From Dentipellis sp. KUC8613 (lineage: Eukaryota; Basidiomycota; Agaricomycetes; Russulales; Hericiaceae), in NCBI GenBank assembly GCA_002286715.1, contig NSJX01000046.1:5446-69445 (forward strand): 64,000 nt of DNA, in the 5' to 3' direction. The translations under genes and the position numbers were made by a program. Positions 9,630 to 19,893 of the stretch are shown here, in pieces. Position 1 is the first letter of the stretch. Each line of letters starts with the position of its first letter. The notes beneath the pieces were generated by a model. It was not told the origin of the DNA. It saw nothing but the letters and a program-made list of their open reading frames with translations, and searched no databases.

Positions 9630-12600
9630 GATGCACGAGAGGGTGGTGTGAGCATGAGAGGGTGGTGTGAGCATGAGAGTGTGCGACAAGGCAGCAGATG
9701 GCGGCACGGGGGCCGAGAAGTGTGGCAGCGGAGTGACAATGCGCGAAGGCAGCGTGGGCAGCGTGGGCAGCGCGGGCAGCGCAGGTGCCGCGGGCAGCGC
9801 GGGCGAGGCGTGACGAAGTGCAAGTGCGGGCGCTGGTGCATGGGAAGGCGACGAGCAAAATTGCGTGGCAATTGTACCACTCGGACACACAACAGCGGTG
9901 CAACAGTGAGTGACAGCGGGCGAGAGCGTGCAACGGCGAGCACAGGAGGGTTGAATGGTGTTGCAGGGGGGCGCAAGATGGCATTGCAAGGATGTGCAAG
10001 GCCGTCGCTGGGGAACGAGGCCGTCACTGGGACGCAAAATGGCCTTGCTGGGTCGCCAGACGGCGTTGCTGGGGCGCAGGGAGGCGGCGCGGGGCCACGA
10101 CCGACGAGACCAGGAGGTTGCAACGGCATGCGACAGCGGCAACAGGGTGCGGGGACACCACGCGCGTGGCATCTTCACGAGAGGGCGTGCAAGTGGCGTG
10201 CAACGGCGCGTGACGGCGTCGCAAAGGGGGCATGATTGCGGCGCAAGGCCGGCAGCGGTGCCAGGGTGTGGGCAGTCGTCGCGAAGGCAAACAACGGCAG
10301 GAACGGAGGGGGGTACGGCAGTGCGACGGCGCATGTGACGTCGGCAGGGCACGAGGTGCCGTTGCGAGGGTGCACAGATAGCGAGGGGCGAGCAGACGGC
10401 GCTGTGGGGCACAGACAGTGTGATGGGGCATTGAGATGGGGCAGCGGGGCATTGAGAGTGCGTGGCAGGGCGTGCAGATGGCAGCGTTGCACGCAAGACG
10501 GCCCCATGGGGCCCGAAGAGCACGCGGTGGGCGAGTAGAGGCGGTTGGACGGCGCGAAGGACGGACGGATGGCATGCGCGGGCGCGATGGCGGGTGGCAG
10601 CGAGTGAGGGGGCGTGGTGGCGGCGTTGGAATGCGGGATGGCGTGATGTCGCCCCTTTCTGGGTGTGCAACCGCACTGCTAGGACGTGCGACGGCCGAGC
10701 AACGGCGTGTGAGGGCGGTGAGTGAAGGCACTTGAAGGCAGTGGGAGAGTGCCTGGCCGCAGTGCAAGACGGTGCCGCTGGGGTGCGTGACGTCCGTGCT
10801 ATGGTGAATGCGGGCACAAGGGCACAAGGGAGAGCGATGGCGAGGACAGTGAGCGTGGTGGCAGCACGAGCACATGTCACAGCAGCATGAGCGCACGAGA
10901 CGGCGCCGCCGCCGAGGCGCAAGATCATAGCGGGCCAAAGATAGCAGGGTGGTGCGCGATGCGGCCCCAGAAGGCGCGAAAACGTCGCGACACGGCCCCA
11001 GAGGGTGCGAAAGCGGTGCGGCATGGGTTCAGATGGTGCGAGAGGGCGGGGCGGGGCCCGATACGGCTCCACGACGCCGAGGGGCGCGTCACGACGTCAG
11101 TGTGTGGGCATGAAACGGCGGTGAGGGCACGAGCGAGCAAGAAGGCGGGTGCACGAGACGGTGGGGTGTGAGTGAGGACAGTGGTGGGTGTACGAGACAG
11201 TGCCAGGAGGTGCAAGTGGGACGGCCTTGCAAGATCGCGAAACACGGGCAGGAGTGTGGCAACAAGAATGGCTGCTTGAGACGGCAGCACGCCAGCACGA
11301 AATGACGGCGGCGCGTGCGCATGACGTCGGCGTGCTCGTACGAAACAGCGGTGTGGCAGCGGGACCGCGACGCATGTGCGAGACGGCAACACGCGGGTGT
11401 GGGACAGCGGCGGAAGCACGGCGCGCGGACACGCGTAGCCGGTGGGGGCGCGCGAGGGCGGCGGAGGTGCGCGAAAGGACGGCACAGGCACGCGCCATGG
11501 CGACGAGGGTGCACGACGGCAAATGATGGCGACATACGGGCGCGCGAGGGTGGCGAGGTGCCCATGAGATGGCGCTGCTGGGGAGCGAGGAGACGGCTGT
11601 GGGCGAGCGAGGATGGCGGCGGGGCGTGTTGGGGCGAGAGGGCGCGAGGACGGCGCGTACAAGAAGAGGGTGTGTACAGCGCGAAGAGAGCGCGCACGCA
11701 GGGCGCCAGAGTGCGAGCGAAGCTGGCTCGTGGCACGACAGATGCGGGCGGGGCTCGAGGGCGCGAGCGACGGCTGTGGGGCGTGTGAGGGCACGGAAAG
11801 GGCGGCCGAGGGGCAAGCAGCTCCCGGCATCGCTACGGCACGAGACGGCGCCGCCAAGGCACGAGGTGGCGTTGGTGTGGTAGAGATGGCGTCAGAAGGG
11901 CGGGTGCGGCTACGCAGGTGCGCAAGGCGGCATCGCAGAGCGCCAGACCTCGTTGCTAGGGCGCGGATCAGCGTCGGTGGGACGCGATGTGGCGTTGCTG
12001 GGGTGCGGGAGGGTGTTGAGGCGCAAGGCGGCGTCCGAGGGCGCCACTAGTGACGCCAGAGGGCGTCGGTGAGGGCGCGGCGCGAAGAGGGTGCGGCCTG
12101 GCATTGACAGAGCACGGCACGGCGTGAATATGACAGGAAGGGGCAAGAGACAGCCCCATGGCGCGCGAAGACGGTGTGACGGGGAGCGGAGATGGCATAG
12201 CACGAAACCGGTGTGGCGAGGCATTGACGACGCGCCGTGCGTCGGGCAGACGGCGGGGGAGGCACGAAACATCGGGACGGGGCGCATAGACGGCGTGGGG
12301 GCGCAAAAAACGATGAGGTGGGGCACAAACAGCGCACGGCGTGACACGAAGGTGGGGTGGGGTGCAAACAGCGCACGGCGGGGCATTGGGAGCACTCAGC
12401 GGGTCGCGCAGATGGACAGGTGGGGGGCGAGACGGCCCACATGGCGTGCAGATGGTGGGATGGGGCACAACACGGCTCACCCGGCGCCAAGAGCATGCGG
12501 TGCGGCGTCGAAAGCGCGGTGTGTGGCACGAAGAACGTGGCGGGTTGTTGATGGCAAACGAGGGCAGCGAGGGCAAACGAGGATGGGGAGGGTGAGCGAG

Positions 12601-12643
12601 TACGGCGAGGGAAGAAGAGGAAGTGAAGAAACTAAAAACTTAC
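9630..12643 (-). repeat. Degenerate array A3 (C-rich on minus strand)
   Basis: About 3 kb that is G-rich on the plus strand and C-rich on the minus strand. It starts (minus strand) at a splice donor, ggaagag|gtaagt (first intron base 12,643), followed by a short pyrimidine tract. Words such as gcacgagacggcg, gcaagacggc and gcggggcattgag recur with spacing near 18-24 bp. Near 9,632-9,675 there is an exact short duplication of gagagggtggtgtgagcat. Long frames on both strands (up to 512 codons on the minus strand) show no domain, only Pro/Arg/Ala/His/Ser-rich low complexity. Confidence 0.75.
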
Positions 12644-12689
12644 CTCTTCCCTGCCACTCTACCTCTCCATCCATCTAAGTACCTTTTGG

Positions 12690-13385
12690 CAGGCGAGCAC
12701 GCTTCTGTGCGTGTACGCGTGCGTGTGTAAGCGTGTGTGCGGCAGCGACTCCATCGCAATGAGGAGTACTAATGTCACGGTGTGGTGAGGGAGTCTCTGT
12801 CGACCGCGTGCAGACAGCCCAGCAGGGCCAGAAGACGGCGGTGTGGGGCACGGACGGCACAGCGGGGCCCGAGAACGGCGTGATGGGGGGCGAACGGCCT
12901 AGCTGGGCGCGAAGATGGCCCAGCGGGGCATCGAGAAGGCGCGACGAGGTGCAGTAGGGCCCGAAGACGGCGGCGTGGGGCATCGGGAGGGCTCAGCGGG
13001 GCGTCCAGACAGCCCAGCAGGGCTTTGAGAGGGTGTGACGTGGCATGCAGATGCCCAGTGAGGCCCGAAGACGGCAGCGTGGGGCGCAAACGGCACAGCG
13101 GGGCCCGAGGACGGCGAAATGGGGCACAGACAGCCTAGCTGGCCCAGCGAGGCATCGAGAGGGTGCAGCGGGGCACGCAGATGGTGTTGTGGGTCGCAGA
13201 CGACGGCATGGGGCGGAAGACGGCGGCGTGAAGCATCGACAGGGCGCGGCAGGACGCGCAGACGGCGGTGTGGGGCGGAAGACGGGCAGAACGCGATGAG
13301 TGAGATAGGTACAATGAGCGGGACAGGCATGACGAGCAGGACACCTGCGATGGGCGATGGGTGGGAGTGGGGACAGGGGGATACG
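12690..13385 (-). repeat. Degenerate array A4 (C-rich on minus strand)
   Basis: This is the clearest example of the unit. From about 12,840 to 13,280 copies of 19-23 bp follow one another, with the loose plus-strand pattern CGGGGC..CGAGA.GGC.CAG (for example cagcggggcccgagaacggc and cagcggggcccgaggacggc). The translated minus strand shows a repeated seven-residue pattern of the type (L/F)GPRCAV.APRRRL. A4 continues A3 apart from a 50-bp break holding the donor at 12,643. Confidence 0.75.
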
Positions 13386-13520
13386 AGCCCGGGATCCCGG
13401 GCTTGCGCAGTCAGTACATGTATGACAAACTCGAGAGCGTACCATAACGCACCCGAGACACTCTGTTGTCACCTCCTTATCCTACCTCCCGCAATTTGTC
13501 TTCCCTGGCTGAGTCGACAA
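13386..13520 (-). repeat. Conserved array-head module, copy 1 (22-bp palindrome)
   Basis: It contains the self-complementary core gagcccgggatcccgggctt (about 13,383-13,404) followed by gcgcagtcagtacatg. The same arrangement is at 26,620-26,660 (gagcccgggatcctgggctc, then gcgtggtcagtcaatg). A degenerate form lacking the palindrome is at 16,565-16,600 (gcacagtcagtacacg). On the minus strand the module precedes the array and carries possible donor sites. It is a shared part of this repeat family. Confidence 0.6.
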
Positions 13521-13589
13521 GCGCGTGTGCGATGTATTGATGAGGGATAGCAGCGGGCGATCGGGGGTATGGGACATGAGAGACACAGA

Positions 13590-13801
13590 GCGACTTGTCG
13601 CGTCGTCTGCCGGGCCGGTGTGTGACGGCTCAGCGTGCGGGCGTGCGAGGCCACCGGCAGCTCGCGAGGGCGGTGGGGGTGCGCGTGGAGGCGATGCGGC
13701 GAACAGCGGGGCGAAATCGCGAGGACAACGGCGCGAGAGTCGGAATCTGCGAGAGAGAGAATGGGAGGAAGGAGATAAGAAAACGAAAGAAAAAAACTTA
13801 C
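13590..13801 (-). repeat. Short G-rich (plus) array segment led by a splice donor
   Basis: GC-rich, purine-skewed plus-strand sequence. On the minus strand it begins at an excellent donor, ttctgacag|gtaagt (first intron base 13,801), followed by a T/C-rich tract. The minus-strand sequence just upstream (13,802-13,975) matches the sequence preceding the A1 donor in its last part (compare ...gaacatgatggatttgac near 722 with ...gagaagatggttcaaatg on the minus strand). This supports a shared exon. Confidence 0.55.
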
Positions 13802-13959
13802 CTGTCAGAATCTCCTTTTGCTGCTCCGCCACCTCGAATCCTCCATTTGAACCATCTTCTCGGTTTGTATACGCAAATCTTGGGGCAGTGAGAGGGCAGG
13901 AGGGTATATGCGTGTAAATGTGTATATGGATGCATTGAGGATGGGGATGGGTTGAGGAT

Positions 13960-14095
13960 GGAAGTGGCAGCGACACTGACTCTCAGCAATTCCCGCGAGC
14001 AACCACCCACGCAAAGACACGCTCCTTGAGGCCCGAACAATTTCTGAGAAATCTCAAATAAATTAGATCGTCTGCACCGTTGCTTCTACAATACA
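13960..14095 (-). repeat. AT-rich 5' block, internal copy
   Basis: On the minus strand this reads gatctaatttatttgag...gagcgtgtctttg...gggaattgctgagagtcag, aligning to 378-475 of the plus strand (gactctaatttatctg...gagggtgtctttg...gggaattgccgagagtcg). It is a truncated copy of the terminal block, placed exactly between arrays A4 and A5, as if it were the 5' end of the minus-strand unit that contains A4 and A3. Confidence 0.6.
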
Positions 14096-14099
14096 TGTG

Positions 14100-16560
14100 A
14101 GTGTTTTCAAATCGACCACAGAAGGGCGCGAAACAGCGGCATACGGGCACGAAACGACGGTGGATGGGCAGTGCATGGACATGCGAGGGCAGCAGGGGTG
14201 TGCGAGGGCGGCAGAGGCGAGGGACAGGGCGTCGTTGACATGGGGGCGCAAGTCGACACGGAGGAGTGGTGCATGGGCAGGCGTGGCACAGCAGCGGCGT
14301 GCGTGGCTGGCATGTGACGGCACTGCTGGGGCGCGTGACGGCAGCGAGGGCGTGCATGACGCGGAGCCACGGGCCACAGGACGGCGGAGCAGGCATGCGG
14401 CAGGGCCGCGAGAGCGGGTGGTGGCGAGCAAGGGCCTGTGAGGACGAGCACGGGATGCGAGAGGGAGGGGCGAGAGAAGGTGTGGCGGAAACGCACGGGC
14501 AAGCGACGGGGTGCATGTGACGACTAAGGAGGGGCAGCGTGCAGCCGCGCAAGGCCAGCAGCGGCTCACGAGGGCGGTGGGGGCGCGCGAGATTGCGTGG
14601 CGCACATGCACGGGTGCAGAGAGGCGGCGTACGGCGGCGGCGGCGGCTCGCGGGGGCGGTGGGAGCACGAGATGGCATGGCGCGCACGCATGGGCGCGAG
14701 ACAGCGACGCATGAGCGTGGCCTGGCTGCGGATGGGCGGCGTTGCTCGCGCTAGACGGCGATGTGGGGTGTGACATGGCTGCTGGGGGGCGGCATGCGTG
14801 CACATAAGGGCGTGGCACGGCTGCGGAGAGGCGGTGTGCGCGCGCGCAAGGTGGTGCGAGACAGGGTGTTGCGGGCATGCGGGGGCGCGAAACGGCAACG
14901 CAGGAGCGTGGCACAGCACTGGAGGTGCGGCGTGCGGGCAAGCGAGGGCGAGGTGAGCGAGTGAGGGCAGGCTGCGCGGAGATGCCAGATGGTGGGTGAG
15001 ACTGTCAGGTGACGAGTGCGGTCGCGCGACGTCACGACGGCAGGAGCAGGAGCAAGAGCAGGCAGAGGCAGCTTTGAGACGGCGTGGGGAAGCGTGAGAC
15101 AGAGTGGAAAGGCACGACAGCACGCGGAGCGGCGAGAGGGAGGACGTGTGCATGTGCGAGACGGTGGGCAGATGGGCGAGACGGACGGTGCACGCGAGAA
15201 GGCGCGAGACAGTGGGGGGTACGACGGCAATGGGGGGCACGAAACGGTGGCAGGCGGCATCAAGGAAAGGAAGGCGGGGACAGCGTACAGGGAAAATGTG
15301 CTGCGGAGGGCGCAAGGTGAGCATGCAATAGGGGAAATCAGAAGACTTACTGGTGGTGATGGCCACGCAAGGGGCGCGACGGTGGCCACCAGATGCGCAA
15401 GGACAGCTGCTAGGAGCGTAAAGGCGGCCCGGGACAACGCGCGCAAGGCGCGAGGTGCGGGGCACGTGATGAGGGTGCAACGGCGGCAAGACGGCGCGCA
15501 ATGGCGGTGCCGGGGCCACGATGGTGGCGTGATGGCGGGAAATGGTGGCGAGAGAGGGTGCGTGACGGCGGCAAGAGGCGTGCGACGACGGTGAAGGGAT
15601 TGAGAGGGCAGCACGATGGCACGGGACGGCGAGCAAGAGCGTGTGACGGCGTCGGTAGGGCGCTAGGGCGCAGGGGGGTGTCGTGGGGGGCAACGGCATT
15701 GCGAGAGCACGAGGCGTTGTCGCGGGGGCGCCAGAGGGCCTAGAGGGTGTCGAAGGGGGGGCAGGGTGTCGCTATGGGGGAGGGAGTCACTAGGGCGCGA
15801 GGCGGCACCGTTGTGGAATGGGGCAGCGCCGTGGGGAGGGGCAAGGTGACACTGCAAGGGTGTCGCTAGGGCGCCGGATGGCGCCGCTGGGGCGCATGGC
15901 GATGACTGGGGCGTGAAATGGTGCTGCTGGCGCGTGTGGCGGCAGCACGAGGGTGCGACGGCGAGCCATGGCTGGTGACGGCGACGCGAAGGCGTGCGAG
16001 GGCGACAAGGCGGCGCCACGAGCGCGAGAGTGGAGGACGACGCTGTTCGAGAGGGCGCGACGGTGCCCAAGACGGTGCAGCGGGGCGTACGACGATGCAA
16101 TGAGGAGCAAGAGGCCGGCGCGGGGGTCGAGAGGCCGCTGAGGGGCGCATGGCGCCCCGTGCCGCGACGGGGCGCAAGAGGGTGGCAAGTCAGCGCGACG
16201 ACAGGCGACACGGCACCATGGAGAGCCTGAGGGTGGAGATGCGGCACGACAGAGCGCGAGAGGGTGGCGAGGCGGAGTCACAGGGTGCGATATTCGATAA
16301 GGAGGCGCACGCGGTGTGAGACAGCGCAGACGCGCACGATATGACGTGCAGCAGCGCGCGAGGGAGGGCGATGCAGTGCAGCACGGGGGAACGCGAGATG
16401 GTGCGAGCAGCGCGAGAGGGAGCGCAGGGCGACTAAGGAGGGAGGGCGGGCGGCAGCGAGGGTGAGCAGGACACGGTGCGTACCGACGCGCGAGGGACGG
16501 TGGAGAGAGAGGTGCAAGCTGTGAAACCTAGCGCGTCTGCGCCTGTCTGCACGTCCGCGC
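14100..16560 (-). repeat. Degenerate array A5 (C-rich on minus strand)
   Basis: About 2.5 kb, G-rich on plus, with recurring gcgagacagcg, gcgtggcacagc and gcatgcgggggcgcgaaac words. An internal minus-strand donor (caccaccagtaagt, GT at 15,350) splits it near 15,350. The 3' limit on the minus strand abuts the internal AT-rich block at 14,095. No domain is visible in any frame. Confidence 0.7.
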
Positions 16561-16825
16561 GATGGTAGTCAGTACTCGCACAGTCAGTACACGATAATAT
16601 CACAATGGCCACAATGCACCTGGTTGACTAGGCAGCATTATCTCTCTGCCTACTTCTCTCCTCCTGATTGAGTCGGATTTTGCGGATGGGAGATGTGCGA
16701 GCGGGTAGGTGGGTGGACACACAAGGAGCATGTGTGCGGTGACGGAGAGGATGGGGCGCACAGGGCCGTGAGGGCAAGCGGGATTGCAGTTGAACGGGAG
16801 CGATGCAGGATGGGAGGAGTACTTA
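16561..16825 (-). repeat. Array-head module, copy 2, and leader of array A5
   Basis: On the minus strand this reads ccgactcaatcaggaggaga, then gtcaaccag|gtgcat, then gtactgactgtgcgagtac, before array A5. It parallels the modules at 13,386-13,520 and 26,618-26,760 (both with actgac..gcg(a/c) followed by the palindrome). The palindrome is missing here. A further donor, cacactt|gtaagt, sits at 16,826. Confidence 0.5.
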
Positions 16826-17335
16826 CAAGTGTGACAAGCGTCGACTTAGCGCTTTTCAGCACGACGGCGACTCTCGGCAATTCCCGCACAGGGCACCCTC
16901 ATGCGGTGGTCGCAGAAAGACAGGCTCTCCAAGATCTGAATAAATTTGAAACAATTACTAGAAAATTATATACTTCTTATACATAGTTAACCTACATGCT
17001 TGATTATTTTTGGAAGCTTGTGTTTGAGATCAGCATCTCCACAGTTGTAACTTTCAAGCTGACCATCTATAGCACGGCGCAACTTCAGTTTTCCGAGTGA
17101 TGCAGTCATTCAAAAATTGTAAACATTTTTCAAGTGGTAGATATACTATTGATCTCTATGTATGCCAAAAATCATTTTGATTGAATGCCATTTGAGTGAT
17201 ATGTAAAATGAACACACTTGAAAGTGAACCAATGTGGCTGAAGTCGTGGGAGACCATTCCCCGAAGCAGCAAAAAAGTTGAGGACGTCGATTCTGCAAAC
17301 TGTAGTGAGAATGTCGATACTTAAGACTGATTCAT
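16826..17335 (-). repeat. Right inverted terminal block of the 17-kb composite
   Basis: Reverse complement of 84-510 at roughly 70-75% identity. Shared landmarks are cgactctcggcaattccc (16,868-16,885), ggaagcttgtgttt (about 17,012) and aaagtgaaccaatgtggctgaa.tcgtgggagacc (from 17,221). Beyond about 17,256 the two ends diverge until the tip ctgattcatagatgaatcag (17,327-17,346). On the minus strand the block is followed by the donor at 16,826. Confidence 0.7.
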
Positions 17336-17370
17336 AGATGAATCAGAATGATCAGCTTCAATGTAATGGA

Positions 17371-17556
17371 CTATGCACTGAGCACGTCTTCATTTGATTT
17401 TTGTGAAGTATTGTAACGACTGTTGACGGTCGTTTTGGTCTTCTTCAAAGGCGGTGACGAAGGAGCCGTCACCGTCAAGTCGGGGCTGGAGGGCCTCGAG
17501 CTCGTGGGGGAGGTGGGAGGCTCAGGTGAAGCGGGTCGAGTGCGTTTCCGTGTCAT
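17371..17556 (-). CDS. Small Ser/Pro-rich basic ORF, unrecognised
   Basis: A 61-residue minus-strand frame from the ATG at 17,556: MTRKRTRPASPEPPTSPTSS..., then PPLKKTKTT and a C-terminal NEDVLSA. The KRTR and KK basic patches would suit a nuclear protein, and it may be a first or last exon. Nearby minus-strand sequence up to 17,860 contains further open stretches without recognisable domains. It lies just outside the 17-kb composite. No family was recognised and it may not be a gene. Confidence 0.3.
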   Translation of the reverse strand: MTRKRTRPASPEPPTSPTSSRPSSPDLTVTAPSSPPLKKTKTTVNSRYNTSQKSNEDVLSA

Positions 17557-17583
17557 GGTGAGGTGATGGGCAGCGCAAGCCAA

Positions 17584-18287
17584 GCCTGAGTGTGCAGAGA
17601 CTTATAGGAAATGTTGAGCAGCAATTCAACTGCCGTTGCATTGTCCACATTGCGAGCTGCATTGCAGAACATCAAAGATTCAGAGTCCATATGTGAGACA
17701 AGCCAGCCACTAGAACAATGCGTCAGACAATGCATTGACAATGGTCAAGAAACGTACATCTCCACAAGCTGTGGCCTCAAATTGTGGGCCGGCCACTTCG
17801 GTGAATTTGCTGAACAATATAGTATACAAGCGCAGGATAGTCAAGGTCGATGATATCTGAGACAGGTGACACCACGCGATGTCACTATGGCAGCGAACAC
17901 ATGATAGAAGTCTACTACTTTAATGTGAATGGCAATTGGGACAATGATCATCCATATAAAAAGGAGAAAAATACAGGAACAGCATGCGAATGAAGAAATT
18001 ACATAGAACTGAATATACAGGATACACCGGAATCACTATGCAAGAAGGACAGCTGCACCTCACAGCGAGGGCAAACGATGCAACTTGGTCGTCAGCGATG
18101 CGCATATGTAAATAGTGTGATAGGGTAGGCAAAATGAATTGTGACTACAGGAGCAACAGGGCCAATACCGCTGCTTGCGAGGGCTGCGAAAGGGGAAAAG
18201 GAGGTACAGAAGATGCACAACGTCGACAACTATGTGAGGGCTACTGTACTGTACGGTTGCATTGATTGGATGGCGTGCGGGAGCCGC
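17584..18287. other. Unassigned spacer
   Basis: Sequence of moderate GC content without a convincing gene. The minus strand is open in pieces, for example around 17,611-17,741. No repeat relationship to the arrays was seen until 18,230, where a short G-rich stretch begins. Confidence 0.3.
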
Positions 18288-18486
18288 GGGAGAGGGACAG
18301 GATGCCGTGCTGGCGCGGCGGGGAGGAGAACATGGCGTGCTGGAATGGCGGGAGACGGATGGCTGAGTCGGAGGGGATGATGGGCAAGGGAGAGGGACGG
18401 GATGCCGTGCTGGCGCGGCGGGAAGAGGGGAACATGGCGTGCTGGAACGGCGGGAGAAGGACGGCTGAGTTGGAGGGGATGATGGG
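18288..18486 (+). repeat. Tandem duplication, two copies of about 100 bp
   Basis: Copy 1 (18,288-18,387) and copy 2 (18,388-18,486) both run gggagagggac(a/g)gg.atgccgtgctggcgc, then aacatggcgtgctggaa.ggc, ggctgagt and ggaggggatgatggg, at about 90% identity. G-rich on plus, like arrays A3-A5, but with a much longer and better preserved unit. Confidence 0.75.
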
Positions 18487-18489
18487 TGC

Positions 18490-19030
18490 AACTAGAGACA
18501 AAAGTTTGATAATCAAAGGCAACACTACACCGAAATGAGGAGGGCGAACGATGTGACTCCTTCATTTCAATGAGCAAGCCGTTTGATACCTAGTCAGCTA
18601 TACCTCGCACGTGTTCTCACTTACCTATCGTGCAGGGAGGATGAGCACCACCCACGAGATCTGTGGCATGAGAAAAGAGTATTCGAATGTTGTCAGTGAA
18701 TCGGGTATGAGCTCACTGCGAGGCAAGGAACATACCTGAGAAGTATGCTACATGGTAGTGTATACGAGCGTTGGCGCGAGGCGGAGACGCCACGTCACAG
18801 CATGTAAGTAGAACAGAAACAAGTAGTTAGATCAGAGACTACATGGATTCAAAAAGAAAAACTTACAAATTACTGCTGCACACAGTGCAGCCCTGGACGA
18901 CATTGCAAGAGAAACGGATGAGACGAGAGTCGAGGGAGGAACCAGTGAAGCTATGAGGTAATCGTTAGCAATGGTCCCATACATACTGTCGAAGCAACTG
19001 TGCTGACGAAGACATTACCACGGGTCAGCC
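18490..19030 (-). other. Possible remains of a multi-intron minus-strand gene
   Basis: Several plus-strand words are reverse complements of fungal splice donors: cacttacctat near 18,625, catacctgag near 18,735, acttacaaat near 18,870 and cattaccacg near 19,017. On the minus strand a short frame MSSRAALCAAVI precedes the 18,870 donor. I could not assemble a protein. It may be a decayed gene or a spliced non-coding transcript. Confidence 0.25.
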
Positions 19031-19072
19031 ACGTTGGCTCGACGAACGATGCATTGTGTCTGTCTCTTCACC

Positions 19073-19400
19073 GTACAACTTAGCACCATAGGACTAGGGT
19101 TGTTCCTCGGAAGCTGCGTCGCTCGCTCTCCTGTGTGTTCGCCCGTGTCTTCTGTGTTGTTGTGTTGCTACGGTTCTGCTACGTGCTTGTCTCATACATC
19201 TGGCGCTATCTCACAATCACACCCGCGTCCTCCCTGTACAACTTAGCAGCACATTGCTAGGGCTGTTCCTAGGAAGCTGCGTCGTTCGCTCTTCCGTGTG
19301 TTCGCCTGTGTCTTGTGCATCGCTGTGTTGCTACGGTTCTGCTGCGTGCTGGACTCAATACCTCTGGCACCATTTTGTAACCACTCCCGCATCCCTGGGC
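19073..19400 (+). repeat. Tandem duplication, 163-bp unit
   Basis: Copies start gtacaacttagca at 19,073 and 19,236. Both contain ctaggg(t/c)tgttcct, ggaagctgcgtcg, gtgtgttcgcc and gttgctacggttctgct, at about 80% identity by eye. The pair lies 0.5 kb upstream of the broken orphan gene at 19,894 and could belong to its 5' region. Confidence 0.75.
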
Positions 19401-19893
19401 TTTCCAAACCATTGCCCTACCGTCTCCAGTTTCCGACATTCCACGCGTCACCCCGACTCTGCCCAGGTACTGCTGGAGGACATGAGATTGGTTCCATTGT
19501 TTTAAATCTTGGTGCGTACTATCTTACACTCTGTTTGTTCTCTGCTGATACTTTTTGATCTTTTGCACGCACAATGTATTTTATGTCCACTCACACCTAT
19601 CCTACGCTCCCTTTGCCATTTCGACAGGCCCTGCGATTCCACCTTCTCGTACACGCTCTTGCCTGAACGCTGTTGCCACCTCCTCCATCTTGTGCTCGTG
19701 CTCCTTACACGCGAAATCACGACCCGCTCATCACTCCATCCACACGGCAAATCCTCGAACGCTATGCATATTCAATGCCTACTCGTTGCGCCCTGCCACC
19801 ACGGCCTGCTTGCTGTGCACCGTGGCGGCGACATTGACCCAGTCTCTGCATTGGGCTCGTTTCGCGTTTCGGCTTCTTTGCTTGCCTCGAATT

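Noticed and set aside
9534..12050. Minus-strand ORFs of 512 and 310 codons in array A3
   Set aside because: Low-complexity, no motif, overlapping open frames on both strands.
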